In this document: piece after piece, positions 1-14,200 of the stretch
How positions within the stretch are numbered: position 1 is the stretch's first letter
Layout: the number at the start of each line of letters is the position of its first letter
Position numbers and translations under genes: made by a program
The notes under the pieces: generated by a model
What the model was told of the DNA's origin: nothing
What the model saw: the letters and a program-made list of their open reading frames with translations, nothing else
Database searches by the model: none
Assembly: GCF_029931775.1 (NCBI RefSeq)
Contig: NC_079325.1
Coordinates: forward strand, 58,202,286-58,266,285
Length of the DNA stretch: 64,000 nt
Direction: 5' to 3'
Source of the DNA: Euleptes europaea
Taxonomy: Eukaryota; Chordata; Lepidosauria; Squamata; Sphaerodactylidae

Positions 1-559
1 AAATAACACTCTAGAGATTTTTCCTTGGTTAGATGTTAAAGCAAAGAACTTTCCTTTTCTTTTTGCTTCCTTTTATTTCCTTACAAGCTCATCAATTCAC
101 AAATCATGAGCAGCAGAAATTTTTTATTGATTTTTATAATTTATCATTATTTTGACGCAAGGGATAAAAGGACCAAAACAAATTTTGCTACCGCCAAAGT
201 GCTCTGGTTTCTCTTCAGATTGTATAAATCTTTCATCTTTTACTAAAGCAGAGAACTATTAGAAAATATTATTCTATGAATTTTTGGAAACCCAGGATGA
301 ATACGGAAGGATTATTTCCATTGGAATCAGTAATGCACCATGATAGATTTCATCCTGATAATACCTTGGCTATTTGAGGTTGGTTATGCATGGGTACTTT
401 CACTCCCATTTGCCCCCGGTCTGTCTCAGTTGTCCCTTGGAGTCATGCATGAGTTTTCCCTCCATTAGAGATGACCTCACTGCCAGCCCTCACAGACCTC
501 GCTGCCAGACTAACCATTCCTCTGTTAACCCATTTCCTCCCTCTCTCCTGAGCTCAGTA

Positions 560-965
560 CGGTTGAAATCCCCATGCATAAGGCAAAGTGTGGGACACGA
601 AAGCTTGGTTTCTCTCACAGCCAATTACAAAGCAGCGTGTAAAGAGGCGGGGATACAAATGCTTCCTGCTTCATCGGAACTCTTTCTGAGCAGAAGAAAG
701 GCTTTCTAAAACCAAGGTTTGGATTCCTCCCCCCCTTTCAGATTGCTCTGTTTTTTTGTTCTTAAAATGCTTTTTTATGCAGCAATTGGGTTGGAGGGGA
801 TTTTCTCTCACAGTAAGCTCTACGAAGTAAGCCAATTACAAAGCAGCATTTAAAGAGGCGGGACTTGATTTGAGCTTGCAGACTGCTGGTGCAGAGATTC
901 CCAACTGGAAAGGCTGGGTCCAGCGAGCAACGAACCTCAGGTAAAACTCCCATGCATAAGCGATC
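560..965. repeat. Diverged tandem copies of an unidentified segment
   Basis: Two related blocks occur about 210 bp apart (roughly 575-670 and 795-965). Both contain the core CCAATTACAAAGCAGC followed by TAAAGAGGCGGG, and both have a nearby CCCATGCATAAG motif. This looks like a duplicated piece of an old mobile element in the ADAMTS13 intron left of exon 6. I do not recognise the family. The rest of 1-1017 shows nothing I can assign. Confidence 0.4.
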
Positions 966-1017
966 TAATGCTGAGACTACATAGGTTCCAAACTGATGTC
1001 CTTAAATGATGCTGAGG

Positions 1018-1262
1018 TAGGGTTGCTAGGTCCCCCCTGTCAGGTTTTCTCAGGTTTGCCGGATTCAGGTTGGGAAAATCCTGGAGTTTTGAGGATGGAG
1101 CCTGGAAAGGACAGGGAGCTCAGTGGGGTACAATTCCATAGAGATGAATCCACCCTCCAAAGCATTCATTTTCTCCAAGGGAATTGATTTCTGTAGTCTG
1201 GAGATGAGCTGTAATTCCAAGGGGTCCCCAGGTCCCACCTGGAGGCTGGCATCCCTATGCCT
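1018..1262 (-). mobile_element. GGGTTGCCAAC-type short element, minus orientation
   Basis: A diverged, reverse-oriented copy of the most frequent small element in this window. The consensus (plus) begins GGGTTGCCAACCTCCAGGTG, continues through a GAGATCTCCTG...ACAACTGATCTCCAG block, an AGAAAATGGCTGCTTTGGAG block and CTCTATGGCATT, and ends TGGCAACCCTAG. The ends form a short inverted repeat, AGGGTTGCCA with TGGCAACCCT, which suggests a non-autonomous DNA element rather than a SINE. No coding capacity. Confidence 0.7.
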
Positions 1263-2255
1263 GAGGTATCATCTGGATGAAATCTATGCCAGTGCATTAC
1301 AACCAAAGCATGTATTTAATGTTTTTGTAGAAGAACATATTATTGGGGGGGGGGGAGAAATGACAGGAATGTCAGCTTGAATTCCTGGCTCCTGCTACCC
1401 CCAACAGAATTCAAGTGTAATCTTCAGACTTTATTAGCACTTGAATGGCTCTTGCCGGCCTTTGGCTCTCTTGACACTGGGCATCTCTCTTGACATCTAG
1501 TCTGGCATCTCTTGACTCTCTTGACATCTACTCTGGCTAAAAACCTAGAGGCAATAGGACAACCCCAATGCCTAGCAAGTGGAGACCAGCACAGAGCAGA
1601 TAATATGAAAATTACCAATGATCTAAATTCTGACTTGATGACAAAATACAGTCATGACAGGAATTTACTGACACAAAGCAGTGATAAATCCAGGGCTGGT
1701 TCCAGATTTGGGGGGTTCCTGGGGCACAGAGTTCCCAGGGGGGGCCCTTCCCACCCACTCACCCATGTGTCTCGCTCCCTGTCTGTGCCCCGCTTGCAAG
1801 CCCTCCCCCGCCCAAGCTCGAGCTGTCTGTGCTGCCCACAGCACTTTCCCTGAGGGCAGTGTGCAGTGTGTTCAGCTGGGACCACGGGTGGAGAAGCACT
1901 CACCAGTGAGCAGGCAGGGAAATGGCATGTTGGGGAGCCAGCAGCAGCGGGCCCCACCAGAAGCTCCAGGGCCCAGCAGCTGCCCCACATGAGGGCAAGC
2001 TGATGCCATCTCTGAATATGTTAGTTGTATTTTCCTTTTTCATATCTGGATTTGGATATGTTAAGCTGTTGGGCAGGATTCCCTCCTTCCTTCCGGCTTC
2101 AGAGGTAAGCCTGCGGCAGTGACGGATTACCATTTATTTAACAAATTTATTAGCCCCTTCTGAAAAAAATGCCAAAGTAGATATAACAAAGTAAAATTCA
2201 TTTAAAATAGCATGGCCTCTGCAACCGGTAGAGACCTCTCTCTGCCTCCACTGAC

Positions 2256-5200
2256 CTGTGTGCGATCTCATGAGCAATGGTGACTCCCAGGTCAAACCCA
2301 GTGTCCTCAGTGATGATGCAGTTCCAGAAGGTGGAGCAGACCCCACCAAGCTGTGTGACGCCCCGTACCTGGTTGTCCCCATCTGGTAACTCTAGGTCGA
2401 ACCTAAGAAAAAGAGACCCAGAGGAAGAGAGCTGAACCAACAGAAATTCTCTGCCAGGCTATCAGGAACAGCCTTGTACTACACCACAGGGCCCCTCCCA
2501 GTGGCTCTTTGTGGCTCTGGGGCAAGGGTTGCTCTCAGGGCCAAAGCAGATTGGGCCCACGGCATTTTAAAATGGCAGAAATATTCTCTAAAATGTCAGT
2601 ATCCCTGGGTCCGACCCATGGATGCCATAACCTCTAGTTTGGCCCCCAATTAGGGTTGTGCATATCGATAAACCCAAACTGAAAATAAACCCAAAATTAG
2701 CCATTTCTATAATTTTCAGGCTTCAGGTTTACCAAACACCAAAACCTGGGGTTCTCCCCAAAGCCAAATAGGCTATTCCCTAAAAAGCCAAATAATTATT
2801 GGGCTTTTTGGGTTCGGCTATTCACCTTTGCTCAGAGGCACGGCTCTGTGCTTTCTCCCCTTTTTCTTTCTTTTTTTGGGGGGTATAGGAAGCGAGTTTC
2901 GTTTCTGTCAGACAGTCAAGGGTTAATTTGTTTGTATTGATTGTTTAGCCAGACTCAGGATGATGATGTAATGCAATGTGTCATTAGCTAAATGGTTAAG
3001 CAAAACGCCATTGAGGACATGTCTTAGGTCACGTAGGAACAATTGTGTTTATTGCTCTCTTCTTTTGTTAAGAGCAGGAAAAGAGTTGCAGTTACCGTAT
3101 ATACTCGCGTATAAGCCGAGTTTTTCAGCCCAAAAAAAGGGCTGAAAAAGCCGAACTCGGCTTATACGCAGGTCAATATGGTAGGGGAGGGGAGGGGGAG
3201 GAGGGAGGGGGAACTTACCGCCATCACCGCCGCCATCGCCGCCGCGCCCGGGCGCCTTCCTCCGGCCGGCAGCAGCCTGGAGGGGCCTCCTGCCGGCCCA
3301 GGAAGGCCGCGCTGCTGCCGCCGCCGCACCAGGGCGAGTTCCTTCAGCCGGCAGGGTCCTTCCTGGGCCGGCAGGAGGCCCCTGCCGGCCGCGGTGCTGC
3401 CGCCGCCGCGCCCGGGAGCCTTCCTCCGGCTGGGGCCTGGAGGGGCCAGCAGGAGGCCCCTGCCGGCCGTGCCGCCGCCACCCACACGTCCGGGCGCTTT
3501 CTTTTAGCCGGCAGGGACCTTCCTGGGCCGGCAGGAGGCCCCTGCTGGCCGCTCCGTCGCCTCTCAGGTGCCTGGGCACCTTCCTCCTGCCGGCAGGGGT
3601 CTTCCTTGGCCGGCAGGAGGTCCCTGCCGGCCGCTCCGCCGCCTCTCAGGCGCTCGCGTGCCTTCCTCATGCCGGCAGGGGTCTTCCTGGGCCGACAGGA
3701 GGCCTCTGCCGGCTGCGCCGCCCCCGCCCACACGCCCGGGCGCGTTCCTTCGGCTGGCAGTGGCCTTCCTGGGCTGACAGGAGGCCCCTGCCGGCTGCGC
3801 CGCCACCGCTCAGGCGCCCGGGCGCCTTCCTCCGGCCGGCAGGGGCCTTCCTGGGCCGGCAGGAGGCTCTTCCCCCTCCCCCCCCTTGGATGGCACTGGG
3901 GTCGGGGTGGGTTGGGGTGGGTCAGGAGGGCCCAGGAGGCCGGCGGGAGGGCGACCTGGGGCAGGGGCCCTGCGCTCTAAAATGGCGGCCCCCATTTTAG
4001 AGCGCAGCATTGCCGGTAAAGGGAATTTCTTATTGACCCTCGGCTTATAGCGGGTCAATAAGAAATTCCCTTTTCTGGCCTCAAATTTGGGGGGTCGGCT
4101 TATACTCGGGTCGGCTTATACCCGAGTATATATGGTAGTTACCCTTTTGAATTTTACAGCAGCAAGATGCACATCTCTGCTCCCAGACGCCTGCTGGTAT
4201 AAACTGGCAAGTTTACAGGTAGGTACAAAGGAATTGTTATTTTGTATCCAAGTTACCCTATCCTTTAGCAAGTAAAGATTTTGTTTTTCTTGAAACAAGG
4301 AAAGACTCTGTCTGTTTATTTTGTGCTCTGATTGACTCTTACCTAACCATAATCAATGATTCATCGAGCCAACCTTCAACATTTTTTGACTGCTTTTGTT
4401 AGGGCCCCATAGTAGGGGCCCTTTTGAGGTCGGGGTCGTGTAATCGGAGCCAACTTTGTCAACCAACATCCAGCCACACAGCTATCCATCCATCACTGTT
4501 CAGTAGGTTAATATGGATAAAGCATACGGATTTTTTAAAAGACCCAGTCCCATCTGGAGGGATATACCCTCCAACTAAAAAGTGCCAGGTTCGACTGCTG
4601 CTACCACCAGGCTTCTGAAGAAGACTTCTCAGCCGTGCGGATGAGCACTATCCTTCAGACAGCCCCCATGGTCGAGACTTCGGCTGGCTCCGATATCACC
4701 CCCCCCCAAAAAAAAACCTGCTCTGAAACTGAAGATCGTCCCGAGTAGAGGCTTCATTTCCCCGCATCGTGACCATCTCTTGAAATCAGATTTTTGATGA
4801 CAGCAATAAAGGACTGTTCACAGGATGTCATTGGCCACCAAAAGAAATGTTTTCCGTGCCTTATCTTTCTTGCATTTAAGCCATTTTCTTCAGTTTGGAA
4901 GCTAATCTGCATGAACATCACGCTATGAGCTGTTCCCCAATATGGTGTCAGCAGGCAGTGCCAGAGCCAGGGTCTGCAGGGGTTCTGCATGAAAGCTCAG
5001 TTTCTCCCACCAGCCACAGTTGAAGGTGGGGGGGAAGGAAGTAGGGAACCTGGGTTGGTTAATGGAGGGAGGAGGTTTAAAAACAAAGCAAACAGGGGTG
5101 CCTCCAGCCCTCTGGTTTCAACTGCACCTAACTGGGGCCAAATTGCCAGTCGGCAAACTAAAGTTCAAAGTAACTCCCTGGTCTCTGTAATCACCTTTCC

Positions 5201-8200
5201 CCCTATACAAATAGAACTCAAAAGACAAACAGAGTTTCTTCTGTGAGGAGGAATGGATAATTAAAGTAGAATTCATATATATGACCCACTTTGGATCCTT
5301 GGCTGGGGAGAAAAGCAGGGAATACATGAGGCACATAAAAAACAAATAAAACAGAAGAACTCAGACTTGGGCAGAACTGTCGGACGTTGGAACCAGAGAG
5401 TGGGGAAAGTTTTGGAGTCCTCTTGCCAGTCTCTCCTGCTGGCTGCTTGGCTGGCCCTCTGCCGCCACCGCTGCTGGGGTTCTCAGCTTTATGCTCCTCT
5501 CCAGGCTCCTCTGTTCTTCCCACAGGACACTTCTTTACCTCAGAAACCTCTCTTCTCCCCTTTCTCTCTGAAAATCTCTCCTTTTTCCTTGGCCACCTCC
5601 TCCACAAGGACAAAAATCATTCCCTCCCAAACTCCCCCGGGGGGCCAAGCCCATTGGCTGGCCTGTTCAATGATGTGCAGTATACCAAACCCCCACATGA
5701 TCAGAAATGAAAGATCCTGACTGCACATAGGACGCCGAGAGTGGAGATGCTTGCTGCACAGTGGAAAGCACAGGAGGCAGCACACTCCTGCTCATGCTCA
5801 GATGAAGCTGAAGAGGGCTTGGCTTCGGCGCCAGCCTGCTTGAAAACAGCCCAAAGGACAAATCGGAGTGGATTGAAAAAATGATGGAATTAGTAGAAAT
5901 GGCAAAACTTACGGCGTCGGTAAATCAAAAGGATGATAATGAATTTGCAAAAGAATGGGAGGCATGGATTAATTATTGCAGAGATGAACTTAAATGTGAT
6001 ATTAACAAATGTATTTTGATGTAATTCAGAACGGATGTATTGAGTACTGATGGTTTTGTTATAATTGAATTAGAAAAACAATACAAAGAGAAAAAAAAGT
6101 TAATTAAAAGATCAGAGGAGGGGGGAGGGGAAGTCAAAGAATTAGGTTTTTTTTTATAATGTGTAATGAAATGTATATTGATTGTATGGAAAAATAAAAA
6201 ATTATTATATATATATATATATAAAAAAAGAAAACAGCCCAAAGGAGATCTCCCACTATTCCAATTGATCTCCAGATGACCAAGATCATTTCCCTGGGGA
6301 AAATGGCTGCTTTAGAGGGTGAACTCTATGGCATTGTACCCTGCTGAGACCCCTCCCCTCCCCAAACCCTGCTCCACCTCCAAAATCTCCAGGTATTTCC
6401 TAATCCAGAGCTGGCAATCCTAGCCATCTCCCAGACAAGAGTTTGGCATTCAATCTTAAACTACCGTATATACTCGCGTATAAGCTGAGTTTTTCAGGGT
6501 GGGTTGGGGTGGGTTGGGGTGGGTCGGGAGGGCCCGGGAGGCCGGCGGGAGGGAGACCAGGGGCAGGGGCCCTGCGCTCTAAAATGGCGGCCGCCATTTT
6601 AGAGCGCAGCATTGCCGGGCTGGCAGGAGGCCAGCATTGCTGGGCTGGCAGGAGGCCCCTGCCGGCCGCGCCGCCGCCACCCACACGCCCAGGCGCCTTC
6701 CTCTGGCCGGCAGGAGCCTGGAGGGACCTCCTGCTGGCCCAGGAAGGCCACGCCGCCGCCGCCGCCGATTCACCACGTCTCGCGGTAAGTAGGGGGTTCA
6801 GGGGCTCTTCCTCCTCCCCCCCTTGGATGGCACTGGGGTGGGTTGGGGTGGGTTGGGGTGGGTCGGGAGGGCCCGGGAGGCCGGCGGGAGGGAGACCAGG
6901 GGCAGGGGCCCTGCGCTCTAAAATGGCGGCCGCCATTTTAGAGCGCAGCATTGCCGGTAAAGGGAATTTCTTATTGACCCTCGGCTTATACGCAGGTCAA
7001 TAAGAAATTCCCTTTTCTGGCCTCAAATTTGGGGGGTCGGCTTATACTCGGGTCGGCTTATACCCGAGTATATACGGTATATCATTTCACATTCTCATTT
7101 TCCTGGCTCCTAAATTTTTGTTCTTTGGGGGGTGGGGGTGTCAGTTCCACATGTACATTGCTCCATCTAGTGGTCAATTCTATATTACACAGATTACAGT
7201 CCAGCATAAAAACCTGAAATTTAAATCTGCAGGGGGATATGCTGGGCTTAAATCTGTGTAATACCGAATCGACCACTAGAGGGAGCAAAACACAGGTGGA
7301 ATTGACCCCCTCCTCCTCCTTTGTTTAACAGGAATTTAGAAGCCAGGAAAATGAAAATGCGGAAAAGCCCAGTGTTTAGGACACAAGAACCAATGTATGC
7401 TGCACTGGCCAGACCCCATTTGGGGTACTGTGTGCAGTTCTGGAGGCTTTTTTAGAGAAATGGTATAGAAACTTCAGAGAAAGTGCAGAGGAGAGTGATG
7501 TGGATAATTAGAGGTTTGGAGAGTGAGCCTTATGAAGAAAGGCTGTGGGAATAGGGAATGTTCGGCTTGGAGAAGAGGAGGTTGAGAGGGGATGTGATTA
7601 CTCTTCTTAAGTATTTGAAGACTGTCATTTAGAGGAGGGCAGGGAGCTGCTTCAATCGGTAGTGGAGGACAGAACTCATAATAATGGGTTTAAATATTGG
7701 AGGGATATTAGGAAACACTTTTTGACAATAAGGGCAGTCTGATGAGGCCTGAGTATGTTCCCTGTCCTTCAAATGGCACAGAACATTGAGTGCAGTTGAG
7801 CATCTGTTAAAGAAAGGGGGAAATGAGGGGAAAGGGAGGGGGGGTTTAGCCTGCTCAAGCACCAAAGAGTTTATCTTATTCTGTAGCCTCCACCAGAGCA
7901 ATGCAATAGTGGAAGGTGATCCCCCCCCTACGGTTTCCTTGGTGAATGGAATAAGGGCCGATTCCTCCCCCCATGCCCCAATTATCACTATTATTTACTA
8001 TATTTATGAATTGTCCCTCTGCCTGCAATGACTACCTCGGAGCTCAAAACCTGCTTTGTGGGCTGATGCACAAAGACCCTCTGCTGGTCTTATCCCTCTT
8101 TCTAGCAAGTGATTCCTTTGTTTTTTGTGCATTTGCAGCCCTCGAGAAAAGTTAGGGACTCTCCCCTTTTTGCTTTTATCAACTAGTTTTATCCCATGTT

Positions 8201-11200
8201 TTGTTTGCAAGAGGCCCTGTTTCTGACAAAGACCTCCTCATTCATACAAAATCCACATTCATACAAATCTTCCCACATTTACTGAATGAACATAGTATAG
8301 TCTGGGCTGGCCCCTTGCCCAGTTCAGTCAGAACACATTAATACAAAAAACTTACACGGAGGTCACCGTGTTTGCTTTCAGGATTATAAACCAGCCAGTA
8401 AACTAGTAGTCTGCTTGATAGCAAATCTGTCACAGTCATGGTAACTAGTACTGGCTCCTGAAAAGTCAATTAACTCCAGATTCTGGAAGGCTCTATCCTT
8501 GGCCTGCCAGGTTCTGTCCCGGCTCCTCCTGCCTCGAATGTGCCTGCTGACCAAAGAATGTTTGAAACCAAAGCAGACACTGCGGTCATCCACAGACAGT
8601 TTAGCTGCTCTGTGTTCCACCACCATCCTCTCCATGTCTCCATGCTCACCTTGTACATTGCTCAAAGGCAATGTCGGACTAGGATGTCAGAGACCCAGGT
8701 TCGAATCCCCACTCTGCCATGGAAGCTTGTTGGGTGACTTTGGGCCAGTTGTATACTCCTAGCCTAACATACCTTGCAAAGTTGTTGTGAGGTTAAAATG
8801 GAGGAGAGGAGAACTGCGTACACCGCTTTGGTTTCCCATTGGGGAGAAAGGTGGAGTATAAATGAAGCAAATAAATAAAACAAGCTGTGTTACCTGGTCA
8901 CATAGAGAACAAGATCCGCATGGTTGGGATCTGAGTCATTCCCGGGGTTGATCTGCCTGGCCCAGCCACAAACGCTGACGATCGAGGAAGTGAGGTTGGT
9001 GGTGATGGTGATGCCTTCCTGGGATAGAAGCAGGAGGGTGAGCAGAAATCGGATTTGCATTCAGCTCATCAGTCATGAAGTTCATATTCTTTATTCCCAT
9101 TATTTAATGTATTCAGATTCTGGATTCCATGCTTTATTGCAGGGGTGGGGAATGTCAGGCTCGGGGGCCGTTTAAGGCCCGCGAAATCATTTGGTCTGGC
9201 CCTTTGTAGGTCCTGGAAGATCTCTAGCTCAGAAGGATCTAAGACTGGTGATCCGACCCCTCCCGCAGACATGAATAGCCTCTATTCAAGGCGGATGTGA
9301 GTTTGTTTTGCCGAGAAAAGGAACCTTTTTCCTCCTTGCAGAAGAGTCATTAGCTATGGAGCTGCAAGGACCGCCCAAGAAACCCTTTCCCACCCAGGCC
9401 GTGGAGAAACGTATTCCCTCTGTACTACAAGAGGGATGGGGGGGGGGGGAGTGGCAACAATGGAAGGGTTAAAGGGGGCAGGGCCAGAATGCGCGGGGAA
9501 TGGGGGGGGAGCTCTTAGCCAGAGTGTCCTCATTTCATCCCTGCAAGCGGAGGTAGTAGGAGCTGCCTGTAGAATCCGGCCCTGACCATGCAGAGCAGGA
9601 GCAACTCTGGCGTGTGGCTGGATGGCTACGCTCGGCTGGTGCAACAGACCATCCTGTGCCACCAGGTGGGTGAGTGCACCACTGGTTGGATGCCTGGCTG
9701 CTTGTCTGTGCCGGGGGCAGCTGCCTGCTGGGGACTTGGTCGGCTAATTTTTAAGTTGATAATTTTGTATGGCCCACGAATGATGTTATTGAGACAGCAA
9801 GGTAGACTTCCCCTGACTATGGAAGATCCACTGATTTAGCAATTGGTAATAATCTCTTTTCCTTTCTGTAAATGTATTGAAATGTATTAGGACAGCAAGG
9901 GAATAGCTTGTTGCTGGGCAGGATATCTCTGTGTGTCTGTGTGCTAGTAACTGGAGCAAGAGTCACAGAGGGTTACAGTAAACCATAACAAGAACTGGGT
10001 GAAACTGTTACTATACTGCCGCCTCTATGTCTGTAGTGCTTATCAGCTTTACCCTGAATGTTGATGGGTTGTCACATCTTGAATTTGGATAAATATCTCT
10101 CCCTCAGTACAATCGGGACTCAGAGATTTCTGCCCATTAGGGCCTCTGAGTCAGCAGCTGCAAATAAACTGTTTTCTTGAAATAACGATCTCAGGTCTCT
10201 CTCTCCCCCCACGAACCCCCGTTTACCACATCATTATAAATATCCAAACGGCCCTTGGCGGAAAAAAGGTTCCCCACCCCTGCTTTATTGGTTTCCACTG
10301 GTAAAATGGGAAACTATTTTTTTCCTCCCAGCCCATTTGGGTGAAATTCTCAGGAACTGTAGTCCATTTTCAAATTCAATTACAGGAACGCCAAGGAAGA
10401 ATGGGATTGGGATCAGTTTCTCATCAAATGCACATGCTCAACCCACAAGTTTCAAGCTGCAAAACCAGGCCAGGATCTCCTGTGAAATTAAGCCTGCAGA
10501 CCAGCTGCCCTCAGGGGACTCACATCTGGTCCCTTGTGAGGAAAAAAGCAGCTTTGGAGGGTGCGACATTCAGGAGAGAGGTCGAAGAAGCCCCATCCCA
10601 CCCCCACCGCTCTACCACTTTGGACTGTAGCTTCACCAGCGGCATTTTATGAAAGAAAAACACAGTTGGCGCAATCTAGACATAACTGTTTGCTGTAATT
10701 TTGCCCTTAAATGGGCAGAAACAGCTTATAGAATACAACAGGAAGCAACACACAAGGCCTTTCATTCATTAATAGGGTTGCCAACTCGGGGTTGGGAAAG
10801 ACCTAGCGATTCTGGGGGTGGAGTCTAGGGAGGAAAGGGCTTCAGGAGGGGCAGGCCCTCAGTGGGATATAATGCCATAGTGTCCACCCTCCAGAGCAGC
10901 TATTTTCTCCGGGGGAACTAAACCCTGTCGCCTGAAGATCAGTTCTAATTCCAGGAGATCTCCAGGTCCCACCTAGAAGTTGGTGACCCAAGGTCAGGGG
11001 TTCTCAACCTTTTTGAGCCTGGGGGCACATTTGAATTCTGATGGGCACATAATGAGCACAGCAACAAAATTGCTGCAGCAGGAGATGGAACCAACCACAA
11101 AATGATTGCCACAGCTTAACCTCAATGCAGATCCTTGTGCTGTGATGGCAGCTGCTGCCAAAGCAACAATTTAAAAAAATTGCACACCCCATCAAATCTC

Positions 11201-14200
11201 CAACAGTCAATCAGAAACCCTGCTGAGCAAAAGGCCTACCTAGTCCCACCCACTTCCTAAAAACACTTGGCAAGTGCCAGAAAAGGGGTCGGTGGGCACC
11301 GTGGGACCCCTGCCCCAATGACCATTGTTCTCCAGACTGCAGAGCTCAGTTCCCTTGGAGGAAATAGCAGCCCCGGAGGGCAGGCTCTTTCACAACTTCC
11401 CCCAAACTCCGCCCTCCTCAGGCACCCCCCCCCCAAATCTCCTGAAATTTCCCAAGCCAGAGCTGGCAACCCTAGTAACTGAACTGATGTTACCACCTCC
11501 GGCTCTGTGAGGATGATCATTCGGATCAGGTGAATCCTCAACTGAGCTCCCAGCGAGCCATCTCGGAGCAATTCAGCACCCTGCAGAGGGGAAAACACCA
11601 TCCCACAAAGGTTGAAAGGAAGCTTGAAGTCCATTCAGGAATAAACTAATGTTTTAATAGATTAATCTGCTTTAAAAAAATTAGAAGGAAAATTTTTAAT
11701 ATGCATTATTTATTTGTTTAGAGTGGTGTAGTGGTTATGAGTATTGGACGAGGATCTGATAGAGCCAGGTTTGAATCCCCACTTGTGCCATGGAAGCTTG
11801 CACCTTGGGCCAGTCACACTCTCTCAGCCTAACCTACATCACAGGGTTGTTGGAGGGTAAAATGGAGAAGAGGAGAATGATGTAAACTGCTTTGGGTCTC
11901 CACTGGGGAGAAAGGCAGGGGTATAAATTTAATTAATTACTGTATTTATTCTTATTCCCTGTTGCAGTAATACGCTGGAATTAATGATTCATCCAGTTAA
12001 AGCTACAGCATGAATAAGTGAAGTAGCTACAATGGAGCTGCTTGTCTGTCAAATTTACTGCAGGGTTTCACTAAGTGCAGTTGGTAGGGTTGCCAACCTC
12101 CAGGTGGGACCTGGGGATCTCCTGAAATAACAATTGATTTCCAAATCAGTTCCTCTGGAGAACATGGCTGATTTGGAGGGCACACTCTATGGCATCACAT
12201 TCCCACTGAGGTCCCTCCCTTCTCTAAACCCTGCCTCCCCAGGCTTTACCCCCAAATCTCCAGACATTTCCCAACCTGTAGCTGGCAACCCTAGTTGGCT
12301 ATGTGACCCCCCCCCCCCAATGCTTGGGAGGCAGTGAACTGGCAGAGACCTGCCTTGGCAGAATGGACCACACCACTTCTGAGGGCACATACAGAACCAT
12401 ATTCTGGAATGTTCTCCTATGTCCAAAATTCCCTGCAAGTAGAAATCCAGCACTGAAAGGTGGAAAGATCCTTCCTTCCTGCCATGCTCTTTTTCAATTT
12501 GCATGGTGGTTTCCATGGTTCACAACTGGAATCCACCACCCACAGTCTGAAGGGGAGCCATCTGTTCTAGCACTTTAAGGCTCTGCTAACTCATCTCCCT
12601 GCATGTGTGAACCAAGAAGCAGTCTCTCTATGCAGAAACAGTCTCACCCTGCTATCCTGTACTTAGGGAGAGGAGGAAATGAAATTCCCAGGCCTTGTGG
12701 TCTTCTTGGCTCAGAGTGGCTCAAAATGTTACCCCAGACCAGGCCTGGGGTCTTGGAGCCTTCACAGACCTGGGACAGGAAACCCTGGAGCGGTGTCATT
12801 ATCCTTGACCCATAGACCATGGGGCTAGGGGGCTAGGAAGTGACACACCTCCCTCAAGCATCACGAAGGCTTGGCAAGGAGGAGACCGAGTTGTACGTAC
12901 GTGACGGCTCAAGGCTGGGGTGGCCTCGCCCATAGAGTCAGGGATGTGCAAACAAGAGGAAGCCGCCTGACTCTTCTGCATCCTACCAGTTGGCTGCACT
13001 GCAGATGGGTTTGGAATAGGGTTGCCAACCTCCAGGTACTAGCTGGAGATCTCCTGCTATTACAACTGATTCTCAGCTGATAGAGATCAGTTCACCTGGA
13101 GAAAATGGCCGCTTTGGCAACTGGACTCTATGGCAATGAAGTCCCTCCCCTCCCCAAACCCTGCCCTCCTCAAGCTCTGCCCCAAAAACCTCCTGCCGGC
13201 TGTGAAGAGGGACCTGGCAAACCTCGTTTGGAATGAGGTTTTGCCTGTGGGTGTTGCAGATCCCCTTTGATCAATGTAAATAAATAATTGAATAAAGTTG
13301 GCCCATTTTATCTCCCAACTGAGGTGTTGGCTCTCTTTATTCTGTGTCTGTAGGCAAAGATAACTTCTGCTGAACCTCACAGAGAGGGACAAAGAACTGG
13401 GCGGATGGCTGCCCTTTTCAATAGCAGTCACGTGTTTTCGCCCTGTTAACCAATTTACTTGGTATCGCAAGCTGCACCAATGTCAGAAAACAGGCAAAGA
13501 AACAGCACCATCAAAAACGACTCACAATGTTCAGATTGGTGAGGATGTATCTCTCGGTGTCTTCTTTATGGAACTGGAAGACATCTGGCCCCACCACAAC
13601 AAGCAGCTCCAAGTGTTTCACATTCAGCTCAGCCCCTTTCCGGACTCGGGAGGGAAGCTTTCTTCCTGCAACACACAGAGTATTTGGGGAGGGAAAAAAA
13701 GCATCTACTTGGATTGTCTGAATGGTAGTTAGACACTCTGCACATGCACACTCTGGTAGTTTTTGCGGTTTGTCTTTTTTTAAAGCAGTTTCTTCTAGAC
13801 CTCACTGCTGGACAGAAGAGCCTCACAGGGTGGCAAAATTTATCAAGGGACTAATGGTGATTGCTGGATATGTGGAGCAGCTAATGCACATTTTATACAG
13901 CTAATGGGAGTGGTGGAATTCTGGAATATGCTTGCTATGGTGATCTCACAAGGTATAAAGAAAGAGTTACCATTATCCCCTAAGTTTTTTGTTTGTTGAA
14001 CTGCATAGATTTTCTTCCGAAAGAAGTCCATGAATTTGTGCTTAATACAATAGCATTGGCAAGGTTAATATCTGCCCAAAATTGGGGGGAAAATAATCCT
14101 AAAGAAGGCTGAAGAAGCTGTCAGAGTGTATTCATCTGAATAAACTAACCTGTCTTTTACACGGCCAAAAGTCCGAACATTTTGTAAAATGGATTTTTTT

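Noticed and set aside
3049-4058. Several long open frames rich in Gly, Pro, Arg and Ala on both strands
   Set aside because: They run through tandem GC-rich units inside a mobile element, are open in many frames at once, and show no domain. Lack of stops follows from base composition.
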